A DNA stretch of 64,000 nucleotides from G965247775 sp965247775 (GCA_965247775.1 OZ252031.1:992001-1056000), one strand, 5' to 3'. Positions 53,393-63,930 are shown, numbered from the stretch's first letter. The notes: generated from the sequence alone by a model not told the origin. Translations and numbers: made by a program.

Positions 53393-55153
53393 ATGAGCGG
53401 CGTTCGTAAGCGCATCTCGGCCAACCCTTGGCTGGCCCTCCTCACGATCCTGATCCTGGCCGGCTTGGTCGCGGCGGCGTGCGGCGGCGGAGGCGGCGAC
53501 GACGGCGGCAGCGATGACAGCGCCGATCGGGCCACCACCAGCCGCGACGCCGAGCGGGAGTCCACCCGCGAAGGAGCGCAGGCGCAGGCGGCCCCCGCTG
53601 CCGGCGAGGGGGCCGAACCCGACCAGATCGCCCCCGCCCCCCGGCCGCGCGGCAGCAACGAACTCCGCCTCGCCTTCGCCTCCCCCCTCACCCTCGACCC
53701 CGCCCTCACCACCAGCGTCAGCTCCGCGCGATTCGTGGTGGAGATCTTCGGCGGTCTCCTCAGCCTCGACCAGGACCTGAACATCATCGCGGACCTGGCC
53801 GAGGCCCTGCCCGACTTCGTCGAGAATCCCGACGGCAGCGTCACCTACACCTTCGCCATCCGCCGCGACGCCCTCTTCCACAACGGCCGCCGCGTGGGCG
53901 CGGACGATGTCAAGAGGAGCATCGAGCGGCACGCCAACCCCGACACCCTCTCCCCCACCGCGCCCGACTTCCTCAACGACATCGTCGGCGCCGTGGACTT
54001 CATGCGCGGTCGCGCCGACGAGATCAGCGGCATCCAAGTGATCGACGACCGCACGGTCCAGATCACCATTGACCAGCCCAAGCCCTACTTCCTCTTCAAG
54101 CTCACCTACCCCACCGCCTTCGTCGTGGACATGCAGCAGGTCGAGAACGACCCGCGCAACTGGGCCAGCAACCCCAACGGCACCGGCCCCTTCCAGCTGG
54201 TGGAATGGAACCTGGGCGAGAGCATCGTCTTGGAGCCCTGGGACCGCTACCACCTGGAGCCGGCCCACGTCGATCGGATCGACATCCGCTTCGCCGGCGG
54301 CGGTCTCACCCAGTACGAGAACAACGAAGTCGACATCGCCGGCATCGGCGTCAACGACATCGAGCGGGCCCGCGACCCCGCTTCCGACCTCAACGCCGAG
54401 TTCGTCAGCCGCGACGAACTCTCCGTCACCTACGTCGGCTTCAACACTCGCCATCCCCCCTTCGACGACCGCGACGTGCGCCGCGCCTTTGCCATGGCCA
54501 TCGACAAACTGACGCTGTCGGAGGTGGTGCTGCAGTCCAGCGCCCCCATCGCCAACGGCATCATTCCCCCCGGGCTGGCCGCCTTCGATCGGGATTTCCT
54601 GGGGCTGCCCTTCGACCCCGAGCGCGCAAAGGAGATTCTGGACGGCTCCTCCTACGCCGGGACGCCCTTCTTGGAGAACATCCGCGTCACGGTGTCCGGC
54701 GCCGGCGCCACCCCCGGCAGTGTCATCGTCGCGATCCAGGACATGTGGCGCGAGAACCTGGGCCTCGAGATCGAGATCCAGCAGGTCGAAGCGGCCAACT
54801 TCTTCAGCGAATTGGACCAGGGCCTCTACCAGTCCTTCATCCTGGGCTGGATTCTGGACTACCCGGACCCGGAGAACATCGTCGATCTGCTCTTCCATTC
54901 CCGGTCGCTGCAGAACAACCCGGCCTACAGCAATCCCGAGGTCGACGCTCTTGTCGAGGAGGCCCGGGCTGAGCTGGACCCCGAGCGCCGCATCGATCTC
55001 TACCGCCGGGCGGAAGCGATGATCGTCGAAGACGCGCCCTGGGCGCCGCTCTTCTTCGGCGCCACCAATGAGGTCGTGAAGCCGTACGTGCAGGGCTACC
55101 TGCCGCCTCGCTCCATCGTCCCCAACCTCCGCTACATCCAGTTGGAGAACTGA
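53393..55153 (+). CDS. Peptide/nickel-type ABC transporter substrate-binding lipoprotein (DppA-like)
   Basis: Solute-binding protein of the SBP_bac_5 family, 586 residues. Signal peptide with lipobox (LVAAACGGGGG), a long Asp/Ala/Pro-rich linker to about residue 85, then the binding domain with LRLAFASPLTLDPALTTSVS, YTFAIRRDALFHNGRRVGAD and RDVRRAFAMAIDK near the middle. GAGG precedes ATG 53393. It leads dppB- and dppC-type permease genes. Peptide is the default ligand, but this family also binds sugars and metals. Confidence 0.92.
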   Translation: MSGVRKRISANPWLALLTILILAGLVAAACGGGGGDDGGSDDSADRATTSRDAERESTREGAQAQAAPAAGEGAEPDQIAPAPRPRGSNELRLAFASPLTLDPALTTSVSSARFVVEIFGGLLSLDQDLNIIADLAEALPDFVENPDGSVTYTFAIRRDALFHNGRRVGADDVKRSIERHANPDTLSPTAPDFLNDIVGAVDFMRGRADEISGIQVIDDRTVQITIDQPKPYFLFKLTYPTAFVVDMQQVENDPRNWASNPNGTGPFQLVEWNLGESIVLEPWDRYHLEPAHVDRIDIRFAGGGLTQYENNEVDIAGIGVNDIERARDPASDLNAEFVSRDELSVTYVGFNTRHPPFDDRDVRRAFAMAIDKLTLSEVVLQSSAPIANGIIPPGLAAFDRDFLGLPFDPERAKEILDGSSYAGTPFLENIRVTVSGAGATPGSVIVAIQDMWRENLGLEIEIQQVEAANFFSELDQGLYQSFILGWILDYPDPENIVDLLFHSRSLQNNPAYSNPEVDALVEEARAELDPERRIDLYRRAEAMIVEDAPWAPLFFGATNEVVKPYVQGYLPPRSIVPNLRYIQLEN

Positions 55154-55194
55154 CGGGGCAGCGGGCGGTGGGCTGAGGCGGGGGGCGCGTGAGG

Positions 55195-55210
55195 GCCCGC
55201 CGCGGCGGGC
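55195..55210 (+). promoter_or_regulatory. 16-bp GC palindrome between binding protein and permease genes
   Basis: GCCCGCCG is followed directly by CGGCGGGC. It lies 40 bases after the binding-protein stop and 19 before dppB. Stem-loops at this place commonly keep binding-protein mRNA in excess over permease mRNA. Confidence 0.4.
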
Positions 55211-55228
55211 GATGACGGGCGGCGGCGC

Positions 55229-56212
55229 ATGAGCAGCGGCTTGATGGCCTTCCTCGCCCGGCGCCTCATGATCGCGCCCCTGACTCTCTTCGCCGTCCTC
55301 CTGATCACCTTCGCCCTGACGCAGGTCGCCCCCGGCGACCCCGTCCGCCTCATCGCCGGCCAGCGCCAGCCCGACCCCGAGCGCCTCGAACGCATCCGCG
55401 ATGAGTTCGGTCTCAACGGCAATTTCGCCGATCGCTTCTGGGACTACACGACCGGCTTCGTTCAGGGCGACCTGGGCCCCTCCTACTTCAACCGCAGCCC
55501 CCAGCGCTCGGTACAGGAGCTGCTCGGCGAGCGCATCTGGGTCTCCGCTCAGATCGGGCTGATCTCCCTGGCCCTGATCTATCTCCTGGGCATTCCCCTG
55601 GGCGTGTTCGCCGCCCTCAACCGGGGCAAGTGGAAAGACCCCGGCACCATCGGCGGGCTGATGGTCTTCCAGGCCATCCCTTCGGTCGTCTTCATCCCGC
55701 TCTTTATCTGGCTGCTCGTCTTCGTCCTGGGCGACGTCTTCCGCTTCTTCGGGTTCGACGTCCCCTCCTTCTGGATCTCGGGGGACCCCGCCTCCTACAT
55801 CATCCCCGTCACGGCGCTGACCATCCCTTCCCTGGCGGGCATGGCCCGCTTCGTGCGCGTCAGCGTGCTCACCGTGATCGACGAGGACTACGTGCGCACC
55901 GCCCACGCCAAGGGTCTGGGCCCGCGCACCGTGGTCTACCGCCACGTCCTGCGCAACGCGCTCCTGCCGCTCTCCACGATCATGGGGCTGAGCGTGGTCG
56001 GCGTCGTCACCGGCGCCATCATCGTGGAGCGGCTCTACGGCGTGCCCGGGGTGGGCAACTTCATCTTTGACTCCGTGCTCCAGCGCGACTTCAACGTCCT
56101 GCTCGGCTTCACGATGCTCGTCGCCACGCTGCTGGTGCTGGCCAATCTCCTCGTGGACATCGCCTACGTCTTCATCGACCCCCGCATCCGCTACACCAGG
56201 CGCGCGCTGTGA
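55229..56212 (+). CDS. Peptide-type ABC transporter permease DppB
   Basis: 327 residues, about six membrane helices. N-terminal RRLMIAPLTLFAVLLITFAL and APGDPVRLIAG, then the large extracytoplasmic loop and the permease EAA-like loop (VRTAHAKGLGPRTVVYRHVL, RNALLP) that docks the ATPase. The ending VYVFIDPRIRY-like segment reads AYVFIDPRIRYTRRAL. It overlaps dppC (GTGA). No poor-fit residues were seen. Confidence 0.94.
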   Translation: MSSGLMAFLARRLMIAPLTLFAVLLITFALTQVAPGDPVRLIAGQRQPDPERLERIRDEFGLNGNFADRFWDYTTGFVQGDLGPSYFNRSPQRSVQELLGERIWVSAQIGLISLALIYLLGIPLGVFAALNRGKWKDPGTIGGLMVFQAIPSVVFIPLFIWLLVFVLGDVFRFFGFDVPSFWISGDPASYIIPVTALTIPSLAGMARFVRVSVLTVIDEDYVRTAHAKGLGPRTVVYRHVLRNALLPLSTIMGLSVVGVVTGAIIVERLYGVPGVGNFIFDSVLQRDFNVLLGFTMLVATLLVLANLLVDIAYVFIDPRIRYTRRAL

Positions 56213-57366
56213 GCGCCGCCGAGCCCCGCCTCGATCTCGCCGCCGGCGGCGTTCTGGAGCAGTCGGAAGCGCCTTGGCGGCGCGGCCTGCGCGCGCTGCG
56301 CAAGAAGCGGGTCGCTGTCGTCTCCATCATCCTCATCGTGATCATCTACGGGGCCGGCGCCTACACCTTCCTCGACGCCTTCGGCGTCCCCACCGGGCTC
56401 CAGGACCCCACCGCCAGCAACCTCACCGAGCGCCGCCCCGTGCGCGAGGAGACGCTGGGCACGTTCGCCGCCCGGCACGATGTTTCCCTGGACCGGATCA
56501 GCGCGCTCAACCCGGACCTCGTCCCGGCGGGCGGCGCCCTCACGGCGGAGACCCTCCTGGCCTCCGGGACCCAGCTGGTCCTGGCCCCCTCCGAGGATCT
56601 GGAGGGCCCCTCCAGGGAGCACTGGCTCGGCACGGACCGCGTCGGCCGCGACCTCTTCAGCCGCACCCTCTTCTCCGCCCGCACGACGCTGGTCGTCACC
56701 ATCGTCAGCTTTCTCTTCGGCAGCCTCTTCCTCGGCCTCGGCCTCGGCCTCTTGTCGGGCTACGCCGGCGGCTGGATCGACCAGGTGATCATGCGTGTGG
56801 GCGACGTCATCCTCGGCATCCCGGGCCTGCTCGTCCTGATCGTGGTTAGCTCCGCCTTCCGCGATCGCTGGAGTGACTGGTTCACCGACATCGACGACTT
56901 CTTCGGCTGGTCCTTCTTCATCGACCAGGGCGTGGACCACATCACCCTGCTCGTGCTCGCGCTCTCCCTTTTCGGTTGGGTGGAAATGGCGCGCTTCGTC
57001 CGCGCTCAGACCCTCGCCCTGCGTGAATCCGAGTTCATCCTGGCCGCCGAGTCGCTGGGCGCGCGCACGCCCCGCATCCTCTTCCGCCACCTCCTCCCCG
57101 CCATCCTGCCCTGGATCATCGTGGGCATTTCGGCCAGCTTCGCCGCCGTCGCCGGGGCCGAAGTCATCCTGACCTTCCTCGGCCTCGGCATCCAGCCGCC
57201 CACCCCGTCCTTCGGGGCGATGATCACCGACGCGGGAGGCGCCTCCACCTTCAACCTGCACCCGCACCTGCTCCTCGTGCCCGGCATCACCGTGGCCGTG
57301 ATCATCTTCGCTTTCAACCTCCTCGGCGACGCCGTCAACGACGTCGTCAACCCTAGGGGCCGCTGA
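56209..57366 (+). CDS. Peptide-type ABC transporter permease DppC with an inserted LysM-like segment
   Basis: 385 residues, about 85 longer than typical DppC. First helix at 34-54, then, instead of the usual short loop, a LysM-like segment at 73-127 (REETLGTFAARHDVSLDRIS, ALNPDLVPAG, GTQLVLAP). The canonical EHWLGTDRVGRDLFSR follows at 137-152. The permease core has the ATPase-docking loop LAAESLGARTPRILFRHLLP and ends VNDVVNPRGR. No dppD/dppF ATPase genes follow. tig comes next under its own promoter, so ATPases must be encoded elsewhere. Confidence 0.93.
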   Translation: MSAAEPRLDLAAGGVLEQSEAPWRRGLRALRKKRVAVVSIILIVIIYGAGAYTFLDAFGVPTGLQDPTASNLTERRPVREETLGTFAARHDVSLDRISALNPDLVPAGGALTAETLLASGTQLVLAPSEDLEGPSREHWLGTDRVGRDLFSRTLFSARTTLVVTIVSFLFGSLFLGLGLGLLSGYAGGWIDQVIMRVGDVILGIPGLLVLIVVSSAFRDRWSDWFTDIDDFFGWSFFIDQGVDHITLLVLALSLFGWVEMARFVRAQTLALRESEFILAAESLGARTPRILFRHLLPAILPWIIVGISASFAAVAGAEVILTFLGLGIQPPTPSFGAMITDAGGASTFNLHPHLLLVPGITVAVIIFAFNLLGDAVNDVVNPRGR

Positions 57367-57409
57367 GCTTCGTCATACGGCCCGCCTCGCTGGGATGGAT
57401 TCGGTCCAT

Positions 57410-57418
57410 TGGTATACT
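57410..57418 (+). promoter_or_regulatory. Extended -10 promoter of tig: TGGTATACT
   Basis: TG-G-TATACT (TATACT at 57413-57418) lies 28 bases before the tig ATG. The -35 region (CTGGGA) is poor, as expected for an extended -10 promoter. It separates tig-clpP-clpX from the transporter operon. Confidence 0.6.
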
Positions 57419-57445
57419 GAGGCGACAGGGAGTCCGGCCAGCCGC

Positions 57446-58777
57446 ATGAAAGTCACCACCGAACGAATCCCCGAGGCCCAAATGGTCCTCGAGGTCGAGA
57501 TTGACGACGAGCGCGTCCAGAAGTCCCTGGATCAGGCCGCCAAGCGCCTGACCCAGCGCTACCGCATCCCCGGCTTCCGCAAGGGCCGCGCCCCACGCGC
57601 CATCGTGGAGCAGACACTCGGCGCCGACGCCGTCTTCGAGGAAGCGATCGACCGCCTCATCCCCCAGGTCTACGACGAAGCGGTCAAGGGGGAAGGCCTG
57701 GAGCCCATCGGCCCGCCGCATGTGGAGTCCGTCGATCGGGACCCCGTGCGCTTCCGCGCCCGCATCCCCCTGGAGCCCAGCGTCGACCTGGGCGACTACA
57801 CCACGATCAGCGCCAGGCAGGAGCCCGTCGCCGTCACCGACGAGGACGTGGCCGTCGCCATTCTGGAGATCCAGCGGCAGCACGCCGTCCTGGAGCCCGT
57901 CGATCGGGCCGTCCAACTCAACGACCGGATCAAGGCCGACATCCACGCGGAAGTCGAGGGCAAGACCGCGCTGGACGAAACCGAGGCCGAGTTCCACGTC
58001 CGCGAGGACATGGTCCTCGGCGTTCCCGGCGTCGACGGGCAGCTGCTCGGCCTCAGCGTGGGTGGGCCCCACAGCTTCACCATCGACACCCCCGCCGACT
58101 GGGATGACGAGGACGTCGCCGGCAAACCGGTCACCTTCGAAATCACCGTCCACGAGATCAAGCGCGAAATCCTGCCCGAGGCCGACGACGACTTGGCCCA
58201 GGAGGTGGGCGAGTTCGAAACCTTCGACGCCCTGCGCAAGCGCGTCGGCGAGGACCTGCGCACGCGCGGGGAGCAGAGCGCCAAGGAGGCCTTCAGCCAG
58301 CGGATCCTGGAGGCACTCCTGGACCGCGCCAGTGTGGACTTCCCGCCCCTGCTCGTGGACCATGAGGTAGAGCACATGCTGCAGGAACTGGCCCGGCAGA
58401 CCGGCCAGGACGCGGAAGCGATCCTCAAGTCGCAGGGGGCCAGCGCCCAGCAGCTACGGGAGAACGTCCGCGCCGAGGCCCTGGAGCGGGTGCGTCGTAG
58501 CTTACTTCTGGACGCCGTGGCGGAGGCGGAGCAGGTCGCCATCGATGAGGACGCCATCGACGCGGAGATCAGGCGCGTCGCGGGGGAGGGCCTTCAGGCG
58601 GAGCGCATGCGTGAGATCCTGAACAATGAGAACGGGCGCAACGCCATCCGCCGCAACCTGCTCACCACCCGCACCCTCGACCGCCTGGGCGAGATCGCCC
58701 ATGCCAATGCAAGCCCGGAGGCCGAGGCCGTCGCGGAGGACACCGGGGCGACGGCCCCGGACGACGCCGCCGGATAG
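57446..58777 (+). CDS. tig: Trigger factor
   Basis: Ribosome-bound chaperone and prolyl isomerase. 443 residues. The ribosome-docking signature is YRIPGFRKGRAPRAIVEQ (residues 36-53). An FKBP-type PPIase domain spans roughly 150-230 (GQLLGLSVGGPHSFTID). The C-terminal chaperone arms are helical, with an Ala/Glu tail. The order tig-clpP-clpX is conserved across bacteria. Confidence 0.96.
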   Translation: MKVTTERIPEAQMVLEVEIDDERVQKSLDQAAKRLTQRYRIPGFRKGRAPRAIVEQTLGADAVFEEAIDRLIPQVYDEAVKGEGLEPIGPPHVESVDRDPVRFRARIPLEPSVDLGDYTTISARQEPVAVTDEDVAVAILEIQRQHAVLEPVDRAVQLNDRIKADIHAEVEGKTALDETEAEFHVREDMVLGVPGVDGQLLGLSVGGPHSFTIDTPADWDDEDVAGKPVTFEITVHEIKREILPEADDDLAQEVGEFETFDALRKRVGEDLRTRGEQSAKEAFSQRILEALLDRASVDFPPLLVDHEVEHMLQELARQTGQDAEAILKSQGASAQQLRENVRAEALERVRRSLLLDAVAEAEQVAIDEDAIDAEIRRVAGEGLQAERMREILNNENGRNAIRRNLLTTRTLDRLGEIAHANASPEAEAVAEDTGATAPDDAAG

Positions 58778-58827
58778 ACTGGACGAAACCCCCTGAAGGG
58801 ACTCAGCCCGCAGGGCAAGGAGACATG

Positions 58828-59463
58828 ATGAGTGTGATCAACCCGGCGGCCATTGTCCCGATGGTGGTCGAGAGCACCAACCGCGGCGAGCGCGCCTACG
58901 ACATCTACTCGCTGCTGCTGCGCGAGCGCATCATCTTCCTCGGTACCCCCATCGATGATCAGGTGGCCAACGTTATCGTCGCCCAGCTCCTCTATCTGGA
59001 CCGTGAGGACCCGGAGCGGGATATCCAGCTCTATATCCACTCCCCCGGGGGCTCCATCACCGCCGGCCTGGCCATCTACGACACTTTGCAGCTCATTTCC
59101 GCCAATGTTTCCACCATTTGCGTGGGGATGGCCGCCTCCTTCGGTACCGTCATCCTGGCCTCCGGGACGCCCGGAAAGCGCTACGCCCTGCCCAACGCCA
59201 CCATCCACATGCACCAGGCCCTGGGTGGAGCCCGCGGCCAAGCTGCCGATATTGAAATCGCGGCCCGCGAGATTCTGCGGGAGAACGAGATCATTCGGGG
59301 CATCTTGGCCAAGCAGACCGGCCAGCCGATAGACGTCATCAAGCGGGACACGGACCGCGACTTCTACCTGGACGCTGGACAGGCCAAGGAGTACGGCCTC
59401 ATCGATGAGGTCTTGCAGGGCCCCGCGGGCAAAGAGACGGACGCCGTCGCCGCAGCGTCGTAG
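58828..59463 (+). CDS. clpP: ATP-dependent Clp protease proteolytic subunit
   Basis: Serine protease of about 211 residues. Catalytic Ser lies in GMAASFG, the His in ATIHMHQ, and the Asp in KRDTDRDFYLDA. SPGGSITAGLAIYDT is the handle region motif. ATG occurs at 58825 and 58828. The second is five bases from AAGGAG, so I chose it. It sits 50 bases after tig and 35 before clpX. Confidence 0.97.
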   Translation: MSVINPAAIVPMVVESTNRGERAYDIYSLLLRERIIFLGTPIDDQVANVIVAQLLYLDREDPERDIQLYIHSPGGSITAGLAIYDTLQLISANVSTICVGMAASFGTVILASGTPGKRYALPNATIHMHQALGGARGQAADIEIAAREILRENEIIRGILAKQTGQPIDVIKRDTDRDFYLDAGQAKEYGLIDEVLQGPAGKETDAVAAAS

Positions 59464-59498
59464 TTCGGAAGCGACGCAGGGAAGTCGGGAGCGGGACG

Positions 59499-60842
<1,344 letters not shown>

Positions 60843-60885
60843 CCCCCCGGGCGGCCGGGCGCTCGCCGCGCTGCTCAGCCCGCGC

Positions 60886-60891
60886 TAGGCT
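60886..60891 (+). promoter_or_regulatory. -10 hexamer TAGGCT, six bases before the tlyA GTG
   Basis: TAGGCT at 60886-60891, six bases, then GTG 60898. No Shine-Dalgarno. Probable leaderless promoter downstream of clpX. Confidence 0.45.
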
Positions 60892-60897
60892 GGCGCC

Positions 60898-61653
60898 GTG
60901 CCGCTGGGCCAGGACCAACTCGACGAAATGCTCGTCACGCGCGGCCTCGCGGCGGACCGGCGGCAGGCGCGCGCCCTGATCATGGCGGGCCGGGTCAGCG
61001 GCAACGGCCGGCGCTACACCAAGCCCGGCCTCCTCTTGGCCCCGGACGCCCCGCTGAGCGTCAAAGCCGGCGCTCCCTACGTCTCGCGTGGCGGGGAGAA
61101 GCTGGCCGCCGCCCTGGACGCCTGGCCCATCGACCCGGCGGACCGCGTCTGCTTGGACATCGGCGCCAGCACCGGCGGCTTCAGCGACTGCCTCCTCCAA
61201 CGCGGCGCCGCCCGCGTCACCGCGGTCGACGTCGGTTACGGCCAGCTCGCCCCCACCCTGCGGAATGACCCCCGCCTCACCGCCCTGGAGCGCACCCACA
61301 TCCGCGACCTTCCCCCCCTCGATCCTCCGCCCACCCTCTGCACCGTCGACGTCGCCTTCTTCTCCCTGCGCGCCGCCCTGGCCGCCGCCGCCCCCCGCCT
61401 GCAGCCGGGTGCGGACGTGATCGCCCTCGTCAAGCCGCAGTTCGAGGCTCCCCGCGAGGCCGTCGATGAGCGCGGCGTCGTCCGCGACCCGCTGGAGCGC
61501 GCCCGAACCGTGGGTGCCGTCGTTGCTTGGGCCCGCGCCCGCGGCTGGCGGCCAGGCGGGGTCCTCCGCTCGCCCCTGCTGGGGCCCGCCGGCAATCGCG
61601 AGTTCTTCTGCTGGCTACGATTGCCCGAGCGCCCCGGCGGAGCCCCGGCGTGA
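60898..61653 (+). CDS. tlyA: TlyA-type rRNA 2'-O-methyltransferase
   Basis: S4-domain plus FtsJ-like methyltransferase, 251 residues. TlyA methylates 16S and 23S rRNA riboses and affects capreomycin sensitivity. The S4 part is LDEMLVTRGLAADRRQARAL, and the methyltransferase part has YVSRGGEKLAAAL, LDIGASTGGFSDCLLQRGA (SAM site) and VALVKPQFEAPRE. Older labels call it hemolysin A. Its stop overlaps the nadK GTG. Confidence 0.95.
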   Translation: MPLGQDQLDEMLVTRGLAADRRQARALIMAGRVSGNGRRYTKPGLLLAPDAPLSVKAGAPYVSRGGEKLAAALDAWPIDPADRVCLDIGASTGGFSDCLLQRGAARVTAVDVGYGQLAPTLRNDPRLTALERTHIRDLPPLDPPPTLCTVDVAFFSLRAALAAAAPRLQPGADVIALVKPQFEAPREAVDERGVVRDPLERARTVGAVVAWARARGWRPGGVLRSPLLGPAGNREFFCWLRLPERPGGAPA

Positions 61654-62564
61654 GCGCCCCGCTGGCCAAGGTGGGGATCTACCACCACCCCCAGTTGGAC
61701 GCCGCACGCGCGTTCGCTGAGGAATTGCGCGACGCCCTCGCCGCCGAGGTCGCCGAGGTCTGGCTCTCCTCCGCCTGGGATCCGGCGCGCTCCACCCGCG
61801 ACCTCCCCGGCACCGACCTGCTGATCTGCGTCGGCGGCGACGGCACCGTGCTGCGCGCCGCGCGCGCCGTCGTTCCCCACCCCACCGAGATCCTGGGCGT
61901 GGACATGGGCCGCCTGGCCTTCCTCACCGAGATCACCCCGGCCAACCTTCGCGCCCGCCTGCCGGACCTCGTCGCTCGCCGTTACCAGGTGGAAGAACGG
62001 ACCATGCTCGACATCGAGGTCGAGAACTTCCCCAGCGCCGAGAGCGCCGCTCCCGCCCACGCTCTCAACGACGTCATCCTCGGCCGCACGTCCCTGGGCC
62101 GCCCGGCCTACATCGACGTGCGCGTGAATCAGGACCTGATCGGCGTGATCCGCGCCGACGCCGTTGTCGTCGCTACCGCCACCGGCAGCACCGGCTACTC
62201 CCTTTCCGCCGGCGGCCCTATCCTGCATCCGCAGGCCCGCAGCATCGTCGTCACGCCCGTCGCCCCGCACCTCGCTGCGGCCGTGCCGCTCGTCGTGCCC
62301 TACGACTCCACCGTCTCGCTCAGCCCCGGCGCCGACGATGGTGTCGCCCTCAACGTCGATGGCCAGGGTCATTTCCCGGCCGAGCGCGACAGCGTCGTGC
62401 ACGTCCGTCGCAGCGAGAACGTGGCCCGCCTCGCCCGCTTCGACGAGACCCCGTTCTTCGCGCAGCTAGGGCGGCGCCTGGCCTGGCTCGACGAGCGCCG
62501 CTTGGCCGCCGCCCATGAGCGCTTGCCGGGCATCGACCCCGGGGAGGGGCCCGGGCCCAAGTAA
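61650..62564 (+). CDS. nadK: NAD kinase
   Basis: Phosphorylates NAD to NADP. 304 residues from GTG 61650 (GTGA overlap with tlyA). Catalytic GGDGT in CVGGDGTVLRAARA, LGVDMGRLAFLTEI, ALNDVILGR and ATATGSTGYSLSAGGPILHP are the family motifs. The tlyA-nadK pair is a common arrangement, but the recN that often follows is absent. Confidence 0.96.
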   Translation: MSAPLAKVGIYHHPQLDAARAFAEELRDALAAEVAEVWLSSAWDPARSTRDLPGTDLLICVGGDGTVLRAARAVVPHPTEILGVDMGRLAFLTEITPANLRARLPDLVARRYQVEERTMLDIEVENFPSAESAAPAHALNDVILGRTSLGRPAYIDVRVNQDLIGVIRADAVVVATATGSTGYSLSAGGPILHPQARSIVVTPVAPHLAAAVPLVVPYDSTVSLSPGADDGVALNVDGQGHFPAERDSVVHVRRSENVARLARFDETPFFAQLGRRLAWLDERRLAAAHERLPGIDPGEGPGPK

Positions 62565-62639
62565 CGCCATCCCGGCCAAGACCCAGCCCCAGCCCTGCGG
62601 TATCGTGGGCGCTCGGGCGCAGGCCCGCGGACAACCGGC

Positions 62640-63155
62640 ATGACGACCACCCAAGACCCCCCAACGCCCCGCCTGGCGGACCGGGCCCGCCTCGCCGACG
62701 TTCCCGCCATCCAGCGGCTGGTCCAGCATTGGGCCGACGCCACCGGCGACGTCTTGCCCCGCACCGAGGGGGAGATCTACGAGACCCTGCGCGACTTCAT
62801 CGTCCTGCGCGAGGGGGATGCGCTCCTCGCCGCCGGCGCCCTGCACATCGAGTGGAAGGACCTGGCCGAGATCAAGTCCCTCGTCGTGGACCCGGAGCGG
62901 CAGGGGAGCGGTCTGGGCCGCGTGGTCGTGGAGGCCTTGGTCGAAGAGGCCCGGGGCCTTGGCCTGCGCACCGTCTTCGCTCTCACCACCACCCCCGTCT
63001 TCTTCGAACGCCTGGGCTTCCACCAGGCGGCCGTCTCCGCCTTCCCCCGCAAGGTGTGGAACGAGTGCTTCCGCTGCCCCAAGTACGACCGCTGCGATGA
63101 GGTGGCGATGGCCCTGGACCTGACCGCCCCCGCGCGCACCCCCGGCGATGCCTGA
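62640..63155 (+). CDS. GNAT N-acetyltransferase (ArgA-like)
   Basis: 171-residue acetyltransferase. Acetyl-CoA motif A is SLVVDPERQGSGLGRVVVEA, followed by VFALTTTPVFFERLGFH. The tail FRCPKYDRCDEVAMA has the paired cysteines typical of short ArgA-like N-acetylglutamate synthases. That function is likely but not certain. It begins 75 bases after nadK and overlaps the NUDIX gene by eight bases. No arginine genes are in the window. Confidence 0.85.
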   Translation: MTTTQDPPTPRLADRARLADVPAIQRLVQHWADATGDVLPRTEGEIYETLRDFIVLREGDALLAAGALHIEWKDLAEIKSLVVDPERQGSGLGRVVVEALVEEARGLGLRTVFALTTTPVFFERLGFHQAAVSAFPRKVWNECFRCPKYDRCDEVAMALDLTAPARTPGDA

Positions 63156-63747
63156 CGCCCCCCGCGACGCCGACGACCTGCACGAAGACACCGTCGGCTC
63201 CGAGCGCCTCTACGAAGGCCGCATCCTCAACCTGCGCCGCGACACCCAGCGGCTCGCCGACGGCCGCGAGGCCACCCGGGAAGTCGCCGAGCACGCCCCC
63301 GCCGTGGTCGTTCTCGCCTTCGACGACGAGGGCCGTATCGCCTTCGTGCGCCAGTGGCGCTCCCCCGTCGGCGGCCCCCTGCTCGAATTGCCCGCCGGCG
63401 TGGTTGAGGAGGGCGAGGATCCGGCTGCCTGCGCCGCGCGCGAACTGCAGGAAGAGGCCGGCCTGCGGCCCGGCAGCCTGGAGCCGCTGCCAAGCTTCTA
63501 CGTCGCACCGGGCTGGACCGACGAGTACCTGCACGGCTTCCTCGCCCGTGACTGCGTCGCGGCGCCGCTGCCGCCCGACCCCGACGAGCGCATCCTGGTG
63601 GAGTACTACACCCTGGGCGAGGCCATGGACCTCGTCAGCGAGGGCGCCATCATCGACGCCAAGAGCATCGTCTGTCTCCAAGCCCTCGCCCTGCGCGCCG
63701 TCGGCGCGCTGGGCGCCAAGGTGATCCGCTTCTACAGCGGCGAGTAA
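63148..63747 (+). CDS. NUDIX hydrolase (ADP-ribose pyrophosphatase-like)
   Basis: 199 residues. The Nudix box GVVEEGEDPAACAARELQEE followed by AGL gives the GX5EX7REUXEEXGU pattern. The preceding IAFVRQWRSPVGGPLLELPA and following FYVAPGWTDEYLHGF match the ADP-ribose pyrophosphatase (NudF) subgroup. It would hydrolyse nucleoside diphosphate sugars such as ADP-ribose. Overlap with the GNAT gene suggests co-translation. Confidence 0.92.
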   Translation: MPDAPRDADDLHEDTVGSERLYEGRILNLRRDTQRLADGREATREVAEHAPAVVVLAFDDEGRIAFVRQWRSPVGGPLLELPAGVVEEGEDPAACAARELQEEAGLRPGSLEPLPSFYVAPGWTDEYLHGFLARDCVAAPLPPDPDERILVEYYTLGEAMDLVSEGAIIDAKSIVCLQALALRAVGALGAKVIRFYSGE

Positions 63748-63823
63748 GCGGGGCCCACCACCGCGCGTTGACGCTTCCCAAGGCCGCCTGTAGCGCCCGG
63801 CCGGTGCGCCGGCACTGCGTTAA

Positions 63824-63852
63824 TTGAACCGCCTCCGGGCCGGTGATAGGCT
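63824..63852 (+). promoter_or_regulatory. Promoter TTGAAC-N17-TAGGCT before the flavoprotein gene
   Basis: -35 TTGAAC (63824-63829), exactly 17 bases, -10 TAGGCT (63847-63852) preceded by TGA (extended -10). The leader is about 70 bases. This is the strongest promoter by eye in the window. Confidence 0.75.
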
Positions 63853-63930
63853 CGATCTGCCCGGACATCGCTCGCTGTTTGGCCGTTGCCGCGGCCCGCG
63901 AGCCCGTTTCTTTCGTGGGGGGGGCGTTCG

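Noticed and set aside
63800..63813. Terminator after the NUDIX gene
   Set aside because: Only a 5-bp stem with no T-run, so support is too weak to list as a feature.
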